DNA of 31,817 nt from Clostridium sp. AM30-24 (GCF_003480435.1 NZ_QUJB01000028.1:1-31817); one strand, 5' to 3'; shown: positions 5,839-15,001, counted from the first letter of the stretch. The notes: generated by a model not told the origin, from the letters alone. Program-made: numbers and translations.

Positions 5839-6641
5839 TAATCTCCTTTATTATCCTCACCGTCGGGATCATCTGGCAGAGCATCAAAATTCTCGATGGT
5901 ATCTGTCTCAATCTCAACTTCTTCTACATCGTATGCGTCAGCATACTTTTTTACACGTTCTTCCTCATTCTCACGGCGCTCTGCCTGACGTTTTCTCAAT
6001 TCCTTCATGCGCTCGCTCTTTTTGCGCTCACTGCTCGGAACCTCGATATCCTGCTCTCCCGAGCCGCTTTTTAACTCTTTCTTCTTGCTGTTTGCGGCCT
6101 TTTCCTTCATTGCGAGGCGCTCATCCATCGTCGGACGTTTTACATATCCCAGCGCCTGCTCCAGCGCTTCCTGCTCTTCACCGCCAAGGAGAACCTCTGT
6201 CGCACCTTCCTCTACCTCTTTTAAGTAGATATAACAGCCCTCACGGCTGTGTACAACGTCCAGTATGAAACCACTGTTGTTGTTGTCTAACATTGCGATA
6301 ACAAAGCTTAGATTGCCGCCCATGCCCTTGAATGCATTGTACTTAACATATCCGAATTTCTGGAATGAGGACTTGATCTGCCTGGAAAGCTGTTTCATCG
6401 CATCCTTGCTGGAGCGATCTTTTTCCTGCAGCTCCTCCATCTCATCCATGATATCCATGATCGTATCTTCCAGTGTCTCTGCGTCTTTTCCTCGCATGAA
6501 GATATCATATCTTCGGTACAGTTTATTGAGCTTTACAATACAAATGATCACCACGATCAATAACACCAATGACAGGATTGAAAATCCGACGATCAGTACC
6601 ATTGGATCGATGGGGATACTGTATAACATACTGTTTTCCAT
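5835..6641 (-). CDS. DUF4446 family membrane-anchored protein
   Basis: The 268-residue protein has one strongly hydrophobic segment at residues 13-36 (MVLIVGFSILSLVLLIVVII). A coiled-coil-like stretch follows at about 50-95 and then the conserved core VKYNAFKGMGGNLSFVIAMLD with SREGCYIYLKEV (about 98-150), typical of DUF4446. The C-terminal 100 residues are highly charged and rich in Glu, Lys and Arg, which is longer than the core family needs. Its likely topology is a short external N-terminus and a cytoplasmic body. Genes of this family often follow spo0J/parB in Clostridia, as here. The downstream DUF3881 start overlaps its stop. The function is unknown. Confidence 0.85.
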   Translation of the reverse strand: MENSMLYSIPIDPMVLIVGFSILSLVLLIVVIICIVKLNKLYRRYDIFMRGKDAETLEDTIMDIMDEMEELQEKDRSSKDAMKQLSRQIKSSFQKFGYVKYNAFKGMGGNLSFVIAMLDNNNSGFILDVVHSREGCYIYLKEVEEGATEVLLGGEEQEALEQALGYVKRPTMDERLAMKEKAANSKKKELKSGSGEQDIEVPSSERKKSERMKELRKRQAERRENEEERVKKYADAYDVEEVEIETDTIENFDALPDDPDGEDNKGDY

Positions 6642-6690
6642 TTTCTGTTTTCTGTCCTTCCGTTTGTGTCTGTGCTTTTCGTTTGATTTA

Positions 6691-7818
6691 TTACACTCTT
6701 AAAGACTCCATAAGTTCGATCAGACGTTCTAACTCTTCCTGGGAATAGTACTCGATCTCGATCCTACCCTTATTTTTATCCTTCTGGTTGATAACGACCT
6801 TCGTACCCATGATAGACTTTAATTTGTCTTCCACCTGCCGGTAGATGAGATCGATATCCGGTCCCTTTTCCGGTTTCTTTTCTTTCGGCGGACGGTTCAT
6901 CATCTTGACAAGTTTTTCCACGTCACGTACGCTTAATTTTTCCTCGATGATTTTTGCAGCTACCTGATACTGGCGTTCACCTTCTTCAAGTCCCAGGAGT
7001 GCTCTCGCGTGCCCGCTGGAAATCTTTCCCTCTGCCAGCATATCCTGCACACGAATATCAAGTTTCAGAAGGCGCATGCTGTTTGTAATCGTCGCACGAT
7101 TCTTGGATACACGATTTGCAATCTCCTCCTGCGTGAGATGAAACTCCTGAATCAGTTGCTGGAATGCCTGTGCTTCTTCGATCGGATTTAAATCAGCACG
7201 CTGTACATTCTCAATCAACGCGATCTCCATAGTCTGCTGCTTATCATACTCACGGATCAATACAGGAACATCTGTGACTCCGGCAAGTTTTGCCGCGCGC
7301 CAACGACGCTCACCGGCTATGATCTCATAATGATTTCCCTTTTTTTGGACAATCAGTGGCTGTAAGATTCCATATTGTTTGATAGAATCCGCCAGCTCCT
7401 GAAGGCTTTCCTCATCAAATTTTTTTCTCGGCTGCTCGCTGTTCGGTTCGATCAGGTTGAGCTTCAATGTCTGCTCTATCGGCTTTTCCACGATCTTTTC
7501 GACCGGTTTTTCTACGATTTTCTCGACAATTTTCTCGACCGGCTTCTCGACGATCTTCTCAACAATTTTTTCCACCGGTTTCTCGACGATCTTTTCGACT
7601 ACGATCGTTTCAGCATTCGTGCCCGTCTTTGCTGGTTGACTGCTGTCCGTCTTTTTCCCCGTTCCATCTTTTTCCGTATTTTTCGTGGTGCCCTGATTTA
7701 CCATCAGGTGCTCTTTTCTCTCACTTCTGCTCACTTTTTCTGCAGCGTTCTCTTTCGTAGTTGTGACTTCTTCCCCGAAGAACGCGCCTAAACCTTTACC
7801 TAATCCACGCTTCGCCAT
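6691..7818 (-). CDS. parB: Chromosome-partition protein ParB/Spo0J
   Basis: The 375-residue protein begins [15 protein letters not shown], the ParA-interacting N-terminal motif. Residues 74-115 are an insert of Val-Glu-Lys repeats. The CTP-binding and clamp domain follows, with [28 protein letters not shown] and AGERRWRAA (GERR at 169-172), then the helix-turn-helix [20 protein letters not shown] at 229-248, which recognises parS. The C-terminal dimerisation region ends at 375. It overlaps the soj stop by one base (TAATG), so translation is coupled. Known role: it loads at parS, spreads as a CTP-dependent clamp, recruits SMC and regulates Soj. Four parS sites lie within 3 kb. It is longer than usual ParBs (about 280-300) mainly because of the linker and repeats. 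Confidence 0.96.
   Translation of the reverse strand: MAKRGLGKGLGAFFGEEVTTTKENAAEKVSRSERKEHLMVNQGTTKNTEKDGTGKKTDSSQPAKTGTNAETIVVEKIVEKPVEKIVEKIVEKPVEKIVEKIVEKPVEKIVEKPIEQTLKLNLIEPNSEQPRKKFDEESLQELADSIKQYGILQPLIVQKKGNHYEIIAGERRWRAAKLAGVTDVPVLIREYDKQQTMEIALIENVQRADLNPIEEAQAFQQLIQEFHLTQEEIANRVSKNRATITNSMRLLKLDIRVQDMLAEGKISSGHARALLGLEEGERQYQVAAKIIEEKLSVRDVEKLVKMMNRPPKEKKPEKGPDIDLIYRQVEDKLKSIMGTKVVINQKDKNKGRIEIEYYSQEELERLIELMESLRV
7474..7599 (-). repeat. In-frame Val-Glu-Lys repeat coding tract in parB
   Basis: Tandem units coding EKIV and EKPV cover about 42 residues of ParB, between the Soj-binding N-terminus and the CTP-binding domain. The DNA is correspondingly repetitive (variants of a CGAxxxTTTTC unit every 12 bp), so slippage could change its length between strains. 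The charged repeat probably forms an extended or helical spacer. Confidence 0.85.
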
Positions 7819-8588
7819 TATATTTCTTCTCCTCTGCTGATGACTTCCGCTGCTAAAAGTCTGTAGCTCTCCGCTCCTGATGATCGGCTGTCATAAAGAT
7901 TGATCGGCATGCCGTAGCTCGGTGCCTCAGCCAGTCTGACATTTCGCGGAATAATTGTCTTATAAATATTTTCATTCAAGTGTTCTTTTACGTTCTCTAC
8001 AACTTCCAGAGACAGATTTGTTCTGGAATCATACATTGTAAAAACAACGCCCTCTACTTCCAAAGATGGATTCAGCTTTTTCTGAACAAGATTTACCGTT
8101 TTTAATACCTGACTTAATCCCTCCAGGGCATAGTATTCACACTGGATCGGGACAAGAACTGTATTGGCCGCAGTCAGTGCGTTAATCGTGAGAAGGTTCA
8201 GGGACGGAGGACAGTCAATGATAATAAAATCATACTTTCCGTCTAACAGTTCCATATTTTTCTTGAGAATGCTCTCCTTTTCTTCCATATCAAGAAGCTC
8301 AATCTCTGCTCCGGCAAGGTCCACATCCGACGGCATCACGTCCAGACGTTCCTGCACACTTGGATTGATACACTCATCCACGGTGCATTCTCCCATCAGC
8401 AGTTCGTATACAGTATTGTCAATATTTCCTTTTTCCAATCCAAGTCCACTTGTTGTATTTCCCTGTGGATCAAAGTCCACAGTCAACACCCTCTGTCCTG
8501 CTTCAGCCAGGCAGGCGGATAAATTGATTGCAGTTGTCGTCTTTCCGACACCACCCTTTTGATTTGTAATTGCAATAATACGTCCCAT
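7818..8588 (-). CDS. soj: Chromosomal ParA/Soj ATPase
   Basis: The 256-residue protein has [19 protein letters not shown] (deviant Walker A at about 11-17), VDFDPQGN at about 38-45 and [14 protein letters not shown] (Walker B) at about 120-133. It has no extra N-terminal domain, so it is Soj-like. The known role is ATP-dependent DNA binding, segregation of parS-bound ParB and control of DnaA activity at the origin. It is the first gene of the operon soj-parB-DUF4446-DUF3881. An extended -10 (TGTTATACT on the minus strand, near 8739-8747) could be its promoter. Compared with the element ParA at 2412-3194 it is the expected chromosomal version. Confidence 0.96.
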   Translation of the reverse strand: MGRIIAITNQKGGVGKTTTAINLSACLAEAGQRVLTVDFDPQGNTTSGLGLEKGNIDNTVYELLMGECTVDECINPSVQERLDVMPSDVDLAGAEIELLDMEEKESILKKNMELLDGKYDFIIIDCPPSLNLLTINALTAANTVLVPIQCEYYALEGLSQVLKTVNLVQKKLNPSLEVEGVVFTMYDSRTNLSLEVVENVKEHLNENIYKTIIPRNVRLAEAPSYGMPINLYDSRSSGAESYRLLAAEVISRGEEI

Positions 8589-8791
8589 ACCTCTATCCTT
8601 TCCGCAGGTCAGCTCTATTTTTATTATCGTATAATCATTTCACATATCAGTCTGGTTAACCTATTTTAACCAGTTTTACTGATTTTCTCTATCATTTTAA
8701 TTTTTATATTCTTACCATCAGATCATTAGCGAAACTTAGTATAACACAATTTTTCTTATTTTCCTATTGCTTTACCTTATAAAATTAAAAA

Positions 8792-8807
8792 TGTTTCACG
8801 TGAAACA
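8792..8807. promoter_or_regulatory. parS site 1
   Basis: TGTTTCACGTGAAACA is a perfect 16-bp palindrome that matches the ParB-binding parS consensus of Firmicutes. It lies upstream of soj. Confidence 0.95.
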
Positions 8808-8836
8808 TTTTTGCAAATCATACAAGCATCATTTTA

Positions 8837-8852
8837 TGTTTCACGTGAAACA
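8837..8852. promoter_or_regulatory. parS site 2
   Basis: This is a second identical TGTTTCACGTGAAACA, 45 bp from the first. It lies upstream of the plus-strand promoter at 8886-8914. Confidence 0.95.
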
Positions 8853-8885
8853 TTTATCTTCAGAAACATTTCACATTTTCGCCTG

Positions 8886-8914
8886 TTGTATCTCATTACC
8901 AATTATATTATAAT
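8886..8914 (+). promoter_or_regulatory. Promoter of the hydrolase gene
   Basis: TTGTAT (8886-8891), a 17-nt spacer and TATAAT (8909-8914) form a good sigma-A-type promoter that reads toward 9024. It is 33 bp downstream of parS site 2, so ParB spreading could affect it. Confidence 0.65.
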
Positions 8915-8946
8915 ATAATAAGGAGTTGTCAAATAGGAATATAGTC

Positions 8947-9009
8947 ATGAAACCACTATTCTCCTCTCTCAATCCCTTGAAACTGTATTTCTATAACATC
9001 ATCATCTAA
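8947..9009 (+). CDS. Possible 20-residue leader peptide
   Basis: ATG at 8947, preceded by AGGA at about 9 nt, opens a frame of 20 codons (MKPLFSSLNPLKLYFYNIII) that ends 14 bp before the hydrolase start. It lies in the leader of the predicted transcript. The peptide is hydrophobic at its C-terminus. No family is recognised and it may be chance. Confidence 0.2.
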   Translation: MKPLFSSLNPLKLYFYNIII

Positions 9010-9023
9010 ACCCGAGGTGAACT

Positions 9024-9974
9024 ATGAAAGCTAAAAATAAAATCATCACTGCTATTCTCCTCTCAGCCGGTGCCGCAGTCGGAACAGCACTGATTAACAA
9101 ATATATCAAGATGTCTGCCATTTCAAGAAATCTTCTTGCTCAGCCGGAACCGCGCTGCTATCGTTGGAGACTTGGCAATATCTACTATACAAAAACCGGC
9201 ACTGGTAAACCACTTCTTCTCGTACATGACCTGACTCACGCGTCCAGCAGCTGTGAGTGGGATTCTCTTATTCCACTTTTAAAAGAGCACTATACTGTCT
9301 ACACCATAGATCTTTTAGGTTGCGGACGTTCAGAGAAGCCAAATTTAACTTACACAAATTTTCTCTATGTGCAGTTGTTAAACGATTTTGTAAAATCCGA
9401 GATTGGACGCCGCACAAACATTCTTGCTACCGGTGCGTCCGCTCCCATCGTGACAATGGCTTGCGGATACAATCCGGATCTTTTTGAGCAGATGATGTTT
9501 ATCAATCCGGATTCTCTGCTCTCCTGCAGCCACATACCAGGAAAATCCGCAAGGTATTATAAGTTTATCCTTGATCTTCCGATCATTGGTACACTGCTCT
9601 ACAACTTTGCGTCCGCAAGAAGTATTATCTCCAGAACCTTCTCTGAAAGCTACTTCTATAATCCTTATGATGTTAACCCGCATTACATCGACAAATATCA
9701 CGAGTCTGCCCACCTTGGTGACTCCCCGAAATCCGTCTACGCCAGTGTCCAGTGTAATTATACAAAATGTAATATTACAAAGACTCTGGAAAAAATTGAC
9801 AACAGTATCTACATCCTCGGCGGCGAAGTTGAGCAGGATATCGATCTGATCATAAAGGAATATACAAAATGTAACCCGGCCATTGAGTCCAGTACAATTC
9901 CAAACACCAAACATCTTCCTCAAATTGAGAAACCTAAAGAAGTCAGTTCCACGGTCCAGATGTTCTTCAACTAA
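9024..9974 (+). CDS. Alpha/beta-hydrolase fold protein, membrane-anchored
   Basis: The 316-residue protein has a hydrophobic N-terminal segment at about 7-26, likely a signal anchor. The core is an alpha/beta-hydrolase: LLLVHDLTHASSS at 64-76 (oxyanion-hole region), TIDLLGCGRSEKP at 94-106, the nucleophile elbow ATGASAP with Ser139, and a C-terminal His297 (NTKHLPQIEKP). The elbow reads G-A-S-A-P and not G-x-S-x-G. The acid is probably in GGEVEQDID at about 262-270. The substrate is unknown; esterase, lipase or peptidase-like activity is possible. The start at 9024 has GAGGTGA about 6 nt upstream. It is the only gene left of dnaA on the plus strand, lies between the two parS pairs, and is followed by a strong terminator. 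Confidence 0.88.
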   Translation: MKAKNKIITAILLSAGAAVGTALINKYIKMSAISRNLLAQPEPRCYRWRLGNIYYTKTGTGKPLLLVHDLTHASSSCEWDSLIPLLKEHYTVYTIDLLGCGRSEKPNLTYTNFLYVQLLNDFVKSEIGRRTNILATGASAPIVTMACGYNPDLFEQMMFINPDSLLSCSHIPGKSARYYKFILDLPIIGTLLYNFASARSIISRTFSESYFYNPYDVNPHYIDKYHESAHLGDSPKSVYASVQCNYTKCNITKTLEKIDNSIYILGGEVEQDIDLIIKEYTKCNPAIESSTIPNTKHLPQIEKPKEVSSTVQMFFN

Positions 9975-9998
9975 CGCTTCAAATCAGATCTGTTAAAA

Positions 9999-10014
9999 TG
10001 TTTCACGTGAAACA
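9999..10014. promoter_or_regulatory. parS site 3
   Basis: This is a perfect TGTTTCACGTGAAACA just after the hydrolase stop codon. Confidence 0.95.
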
Positions 10015-10031
10015 TTTCTTCGGTGTTTGCA

Positions 10032-10071
10032 AAGATGCCACTACTTGCTAAACAGTAGCGGCATCTTTTTT
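10032..10071 (+). terminator. Terminator of the hydrolase gene
   Basis: AGATGCC-CTACT pairs with AGTAG-GGCATCT around an 8-nt loop and is followed by six T on the plus strand. Confidence 0.85.
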
Positions 10072-10687
10072 GATTTTTTAGTACCTGTTCTGTAGATCTG
10101 CTCACTTGCCGCGCGGACCGTAAACTAAGAAAGTATAGACCTGAAAACACAAGAATCCATCCACGGAGCTGCTCTGGAATGGAATTTGCGCTTAACTGTG
10201 AGGGGACTGAACAGTTACAAGTAACTTTTATCAAGAGTTAATTTTCAGAAATTCTTCTTAACTTCAAAAGATGTTGGCGTCTTCTCGACCGAGATATAGA
10301 ACATCGATCAATATTTTATCTTCAGGTCTATCATTTACGACGGACGGTACATCAAGTACATTATGCGGCACTCCTGCTGTGCATGATAAATCTTTATTCA
10401 TTACGATGATTCAGTGCATCAATTGCACATATCTCCCGAATAGTCATAAATCTTCCATCAGCTCTGATTTATTTACGCGTTACAGGACTCTTGTTAATTT
10501 TAGTTTAAAGTTTTCAGTCACATTCTGTCTTGGATAAAAAAGTTTGTCGGAAGCCTGCTTATTATAAAGTGCTTTTTTCGTCCAAATCAGCATATAGTGA
10601 ATCATCATGCTTCTTGTCTTTACAAATATGAAAACTAAAAGATGTCATGACTTAATTGTAACAATTTCGGGAATTCTTCAGTTCAGA

Positions 10688-10703
10688 TGTTTCACGTGAA
10701 ACA
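10688..10703. promoter_or_regulatory. parS site 4
   Basis: This is a perfect TGTTTCACGTGAAACA, 105 bp from the end of rsmG. Confidence 0.95.
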
Positions 10704-10737
10704 TTCCCTGACTTTTCTGCTCACTCTTCAAATGTGT

Positions 10738-10780
10738 AAAAAAAGGACCTCACGATCCATACTCACAAGATCCTGAAGTT
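10738..10780 (-). terminator. Terminator of the mnmE-mnmG-rsmG operon
   Basis: On the minus strand ACTTCAGGATC (10779-10769) pairs with GATCGTGAGGT (10757-10747) with one mismatch and one G.T pair, and CTTTTTTT follows. It lies about 30 bp after the rsmG stop. Confidence 0.65.
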
Positions 10781-10808
10781 CTTTCCTTTTCTTACTATTC
10801 TGTTTTTC

Positions 10809-11555
10809 TTACTTTAACGGTTCCTTCCCCGGAAGTCCCGCTTTTCTTGGATACTGTTTTGCCGTGGCCGCCAGCTTTTTCACCGGGACAAATGTGCGTT
10901 CTACGTCTGTCTCCGGAAGGAATTTTACAATAATATCCTGCATCTCTCCGCCGAGTTTCTTTACCGCTGATCTCGCCTGCGCGATTTCCTCATCGGCTTT
11001 TCCGGATTTATACGGAATAAAATACCCGCCTTTTTTTACGAACGGAATACAATACTCAGAAAGTGTGGACATATTGGCCACTGCCCGTGATACGCAGAGA
11101 TCATACTGCTCACGATATTTAGGATCACGGCCGTAATCCTCAGCGCGTCCATGGACAGCATTGATATCTGTGAGGCCCAGTGTCTCGATCACCTCGTTTA
11201 AAAATCCCACTCTCTTATTTAAAGAATCAAGAAGTGTGATCTTTAGCCCTGGAAATGCGATTTTTAACGGGATTCCCGGAAATCCAGCTCCGGTTCCTAC
11301 ATCGATGCATCTGTATTTTGCAGAGGTATCGAGTTTTAATCCAAGTTCCGGTGCAGCCAGGACTAATAGCAGGCTGTCTATAAAGTGCTTCGTGATCACA
11401 TCAGAAAGCTCCGTAATTGCAGTCAGGTTCATCACCTTATTTTTCTCGATCAGCATTTCATAATATTTAAAAAACTGCTCTTTCTGCTGCTTTGAAAGTT
11501 CGATTCCAAGATTCGCGCAGCCCTGATCAAATAATTTTACAAATTCATCTGTCAT
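10809..11555 (-). CDS. rsmG: 16S rRNA (guanine-527-N7)-methyltransferase RsmG
   Basis: The 248-residue protein matches RsmG/GidB. The N-terminal helices include NKVMNLTAI (about 35-43) and DVITKHFIDSLLL (about 48-60). The SAM-binding motif is RCIDVGTGAGFPGIPLKI at about 82-99, then ITLLDSLNKRVGFL at 105-118, and SRAVANMSTL (about 150) is the conserved catalytic region. It methylates G527 of 16S rRNA, and loss is known to give low-level streptomycin resistance. It follows mnmG with a 4-bp gap, as the last gene of mnmE-mnmG-rsmG. The start at 11555 has GGAAGGAAA upstream. Length and motifs are complete. Confidence 0.96.
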   Translation of the reverse strand: MTDEFVKLFDQGCANLGIELSKQQKEQFFKYYEMLIEKNKVMNLTAITELSDVITKHFIDSLLLVLAAPELGLKLDTSAKYRCIDVGTGAGFPGIPLKIAFPGLKITLLDSLNKRVGFLNEVIETLGLTDINAVHGRAEDYGRDPKYREQYDLCVSRAVANMSTLSEYCIPFVKKGGYFIPYKSGKADEEIAQARSAVKKLGGEMQDIIVKFLPETDVERTFVPVKKLAATAKQYPRKAGLPGKEPLK

Positions 11556-11559
11556 CGAA

Positions 11560-13509
11560 TTATTTCCTTCCCATCTGCTCCAAATGTACCATCAGAACAG
11601 AGATATCTGCCGGTGAAACACCGGAAATTCTGGATGCCTGACCAATATTCTCCGGCTTATAGAGGTTCAGCTTCTGGACTGCCTCTCTCCTCAGGCTTCC
11701 GACGGTTGTATAGTCAAGATCCGCCGGGATTTTTCTTCCCTCAAGTTTCTTGAACTGAGCCACCTGCTGCTTCTGTCTGCGGATATACCCGTCATATTTC
11801 AGATTTATGTCAACCTGTTCCCGCACATCGGCCGGAAGCTCCGGTCTTTTTTCGTCCAGTTCCGCAAGCATCTCATAATTTAATTCAGGTCTCTTGATAA
11901 GCTCTGCCAGCGTACTTCCGGATTTTAATGACGTGCTTCCATGTTTCTCCAGAAATTCCTGCACCTTCTCATTTGCACCGACCGTCGCTTTTTCAAGGCG
12001 TTTGATTTCTTCCTCAATCGCTTTTTCTTTCCAGAGCACATACTCATACTGCTCTTCCGATACAAGCCCGATCTCATGTCCGATTCCCCGAAGTCTGAGA
12101 TCTGCGTTATCCTGTCTTAAAAGCAGGCGATATTCTGCTCTTGATGTCATCATACGGTACGGCTCATGGTTTTCTTTTGTCACAAGGTCATCGATAAGAA
12201 CGCCGATATAAGCCTGAGAACGGTCAAGAACTACTGCACTCTTCTCCTGTAACTTTCTTGCCGCATTCACGCCCGCCATAAATCCCTGAACAGCCGCTTC
12301 CTCATATCCGGAGCTTCCGTTAAACTGACCTCCGGAAAACAGTCCATCGATATTTTTAAACTCCAGAGACGCTTTTAACTGTCTTGGATTGATACAATCA
12401 TATTCAATTGCATATGCATTTCGAACAATTTTGACATTTTCCAGTCCCGGAACTGTCCGATACATTGCATACTGAACATCCTCTGGCAGGGAACTGGACA
12501 TACCACCGAGATACATCTCATTCGTATAAAGTCCCTCCGGCTCCACAAATACCTGATGTCTTCCCTTATCTGGGAATTTCACGACCTTGTCCTCGATGGA
12601 TGGGCAATATCTCGGACCTGTTCCCTCGATAGCACCGGAAAATAGTGGGGAACGATCCAGATTATTCCTGATGATCTCATGGGTCTTCTCATTCGTGTAA
12701 GTCAGCCAGCAGGAGATCTGTTCCTTCTGTACCGACTCCGGATCCGTTGAAAAGGAGAACGGAACAACTCTTTTATCTCCAAACTGCTCTTCCATCTTGG
12801 AAAAATCGATGCTTCTCTTATCTGCTCTCGCCGGTGTACCTGTCTTAAAGCGGTACATCTCGATTCCGTTTGCCTTTAAGGAATCCGTGAGATGGTTTGC
12901 CGCCTGCAGCCCATTCGGTCCCGTTGGGTTACTCACGTTGCCGTAGATACATCTCGCACGAAGATATACGCCCGTTGCAAGAACCACCGCACGGCACTTA
13001 TAGACAGCGCCGGAGTAAGTTTTTACGCCCACGATCCGTTTCTTCACCGGATAATCACTCTCCTGATGCCCCTCATGTTCTTCCTGAAAAGTTCCGTATT
13101 CTCCCGGAATCTCCTCTGTGAGGATCTCAGCAACTTCTGCCTGACGGATTGTAAGATGATCCGTATTCTCCAGTACACGACGCATAGATCTTGTATACTC
13201 CTGCTTATCCGCCTGTGCGCGCAGAGAATGGACCGCCGGTCCCTTGGATTCATTCAACATCTTTGACTGGATAAACGTTTTATCAATATTTTTGCCCATC
13301 TCACCGCCGAGGGCATCCAGCTCACGGACAAGATGTCCCTTGGAACTTCCTCCGACGTTCGGGTTGCATGGCATCAGAGCAATGCTGTCCACGCTGACCG
13401 TAAACATGATCGTCTCAAACCCAAGTCTCGCTGCCGCAAGCGCCGCCTCACATCCCGCATGGCCCGCACCGACAACTACAATATCATATGTCTCCTCTAC
13501 TACCGGCAT
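11560..13509 (-). CDS. mnmG: tRNA uridine-34 modification enzyme MnmG (GidA)
   Basis: The 649-residue FAD-dependent protein has the dinucleotide-binding motif [11 protein letters not shown] (GAGHAG at 14-19), [17 protein letters not shown] at about 48-64 and the family motif [19 protein letters not shown] at about 370-390. The C-terminal helical region ends [14 protein letters not shown]. With MnmE it installs the carboxymethylaminomethyl group (or the aminomethyl group) at wobble U34 of certain tRNAs. The length is close to the usual 620-650. The start at 13509 has AGAGGAAA about 4 nt upstream. It lies about 100 bp after mnmE and 4 bp before rsmG in one operon. Confidence 0.97.
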   Translation of the reverse strand: MPVVEETYDIVVVGAGHAGCEAALAAARLGFETIMFTVSVDSIALMPCNPNVGGSSKGHLVRELDALGGEMGKNIDKTFIQSKMLNESKGPAVHSLRAQADKQEYTRSMRRVLENTDHLTIRQAEVAEILTEEIPGEYGTFQEEHEGHQESDYPVKKRIVGVKTYSGAVYKCRAVVLATGVYLRARCIYGNVSNPTGPNGLQAANHLTDSLKANGIEMYRFKTGTPARADKRSIDFSKMEEQFGDKRVVPFSFSTDPESVQKEQISCWLTYTNEKTHEIIRNNLDRSPLFSGAIEGTGPRYCPSIEDKVVKFPDKGRHQVFVEPEGLYTNEMYLGGMSSSLPEDVQYAMYRTVPGLENVKIVRNAYAIEYDCINPRQLKASLEFKNIDGLFSGGQFNGSSGYEEAAVQGFMAGVNAARKLQEKSAVVLDRSQAYIGVLIDDLVTKENHEPYRMMTSRAEYRLLLRQDNADLRLRGIGHEIGLVSEEQYEYVLWKEKAIEEEIKRLEKATVGANEKVQEFLEKHGSTSLKSGSTLAELIKRPELNYEMLAELDEKRPELPADVREQVDINLKYDGYIRRQKQQVAQFKKLEGRKIPADLDYTTVGSLRREAVQKLNLYKPENIGQASRISGVSPADISVLMVHLEQMGRK

Positions 13510-13615
13510 TTTATTTCCTCTTTTCTTGTCAATTCTTTACTGTCACTTCACAGGTCAGCGCCAGTTCCTCATACTGCTCTCGGCTGACATTTTCTGTCCA
13601 ATACATATTTCTGCC

Positions 13616-15001
13616 CTATTTTCCCATACAGAACTTACTGAAGATCTCATTCACCAGATCGTCCTCCACAGACTCCCCAACGATCAGTCCCAGCTTCTCA
13701 TACGCATCCATAAGATCGATCGAATAAAAATCCTCCGGCATGCCATTCTCAATACTGCTCTCCACCATGGACATACTCTGAAAAGCATCTTTTAAAGCCT
13801 TCACATGGCGCACATTCGTGATCATGACCTGATCATTGAAGTCTATCTCACCCTCATAAAATAACGCCTTGATTTCCTCTTCCAGAAGGTCGATCCCTGT
13901 CTCCTCCTTCGCGGAGATTCCAATTACCTTATGTCCGGACCGCTGTTCAACCTCATCCGCAGACACCACCGGTTCCAGATCACTCTTATTTAAGAGTACC
14001 ACAGCCTTCCGGTCTTTGATAAAGTCCATAATCTGATAATCATTCTCATCCAACTGCCTTGAACCATCCACAACGTAGATAATGAGATCTGCCTTTTTTG
14101 CCTCTTCCATGGCACGGGAAACGCCAATTTTCTCCACCACGTCCTCCGTATCCCGGATTCCCGCGGTATCAACAACATTCAGGCTGATTCCCTGAAGATA
14201 GATATGTTCCTCAAGAATATCTCTTGTAGTTCCTGCCACATCCGTAACAATGGCGCGATCCTCACCCACAAGGACATTCATCAACGACGATTTTCCGGCA
14301 TTCGGTTTTCCTAAAATGACAGTCTTTATACCCTCAGAAACTACCCGTCCATTGGAGGAAGACCTAATCAGTTTCTCAAGCTTCTTCTTCACAGAAAGAA
14401 CGACTCCAAATAATTTTTCCCCATATCCATCCAGGGAAATATGTTCCGGATCATCTAACGCCGACTCAATAAATGCGATCTCGTAGAGGATCCTGTCGCG
14501 GATTTCATGGATCTCCTTCGATACACTGCCGCGAAGCTGGCTCACGGAAGACTGCAGGGCATATTCATTTTTCGCGTTGATGACATCAATGACTGCCTCT
14601 GCTTGGGAAAGATCGATCCTGCCGTTTAAAAACGCGCGTTTCGTAAATTCTCCCGGTTCCGCCAGTCTTGCTCCCGCCTTTAAAACCGTCTCAAGGATCC
14701 GTCTTGTGACCAGCATTCCGCCGTGACAATCGATCTCCACGGTATCTTCCGCCGTGTAGCTTCTCGGTCCCCTCATAAGCATCAAAAGAACCTCATCCAC
14801 AGCCTCATCCCCGTCATAAACGTATCCGTAATGGATCGTGTGGCTCTCTGATTCCGAAAGTTTTTTCTTTCCCGGCGTGCGGAATACCTTCTCCGCAACC
14901 TCGACCGCGTTCTCACCGCTGATTCTCACGATCCCGATTCCCGAATTTCCCATCGCCGTGGCGATCGCTGCAATCGTATCTGTATATTCCATAATCTCCA
15001 T
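13616..15001 (-). CDS. mnmE: tRNA modification GTPase MnmE
   Basis: The preferred product has about 461 residues. The N-terminal tetrahydrofolate-binding domain starts DTIAAIATAMGNSGIGIVRI. The central helical domain carries the inserted Ras-like G domain: LGKPNAGKSS (G1, about 225), GTTRD (G2), DTAGIRD (G3, about 270) and LNKSD (G4, about 335). The C-terminus ends FCMGK, the CxGK motif needed for modification. Together with MnmG it modifies wobble uridines. Starts at 15001 (GGTGA upstream) and 14992 are both possible. The open frame extends to 15067, but those residues are not MnmE-like. It is the first gene of mnmE-mnmG-rsmG. Confidence 0.95.
   Translation of the reverse strand: MEIMEYTDTIAAIATAMGNSGIGIVRISGENAVEVAEKVFRTPGKKKLSESESHTIHYGYVYDGDEAVDEVLLMLMRGPRSYTAEDTVEIDCHGGMLVTRRILETVLKAGARLAEPGEFTKRAFLNGRIDLSQAEAVIDVINAKNEYALQSSVSQLRGSVSKEIHEIRDRILYEIAFIESALDDPEHISLDGYGEKLFGVVLSVKKKLEKLIRSSSNGRVVSEGIKTVILGKPNAGKSSLMNVLVGEDRAIVTDVAGTTRDILEEHIYLQGISLNVVDTAGIRDTEDVVEKIGVSRAMEEAKKADLIIYVVDGSRQLDENDYQIMDFIKDRKAVVLLNKSDLEPVVSADEVEQRSGHKVIGISAKEETGIDLLEEEIKALFYEGEIDFNDQVMITNVRHVKALKDAFQSMSMVESSIENGMPEDFYSIDLMDAYEKLGLIVGESVEDDLVNEIFSKFCMGK

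Larger units (their letters stand above)
8589..9023. other. Intergenic region between soj and the hydrolase gene
   Basis: This AT-rich region of 435 bp holds two parS sites, the divergent promoters of soj and the hydrolase, and a possible 20-codon reading frame at 8947-9009. I see no other gene in it. Confidence 0.7.
9975..10808. other. Long region without a clear gene
   Basis: This 834-bp region holds a terminator, two parS sites and the rsmG operon terminator. The open frames in it (87 and 88 codons) have no ribosome binding site, and one is an artefact of reading through parS. Between 10285 and 10400 the minus strand has a short protein-like stretch (VPHNVLDVPSVVNDRPEDKI) without a plausible start. 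It may be decayed coding DNA. Confidence 0.6.

Noticed and set aside
7375..7791. 138-codon plus-strand frame opposite parB
   Set aside because: It is antisense to the Val-Glu-Lys repeats and gives low-complexity Phe/Asp sequence. It is a shadow of parB.
9971..10234. 87-codon minus-strand frame after the hydrolase
   Set aside because: It reads through a parS site and an intrinsic terminator and has no ribosome binding site or family resemblance.
10271..10537. 88-codon plus-strand frame in the parS-flanked gap
   Set aside because: There is no ribosome binding site before the ATG, and the composition is Ser/Thr-rich and non-descript.
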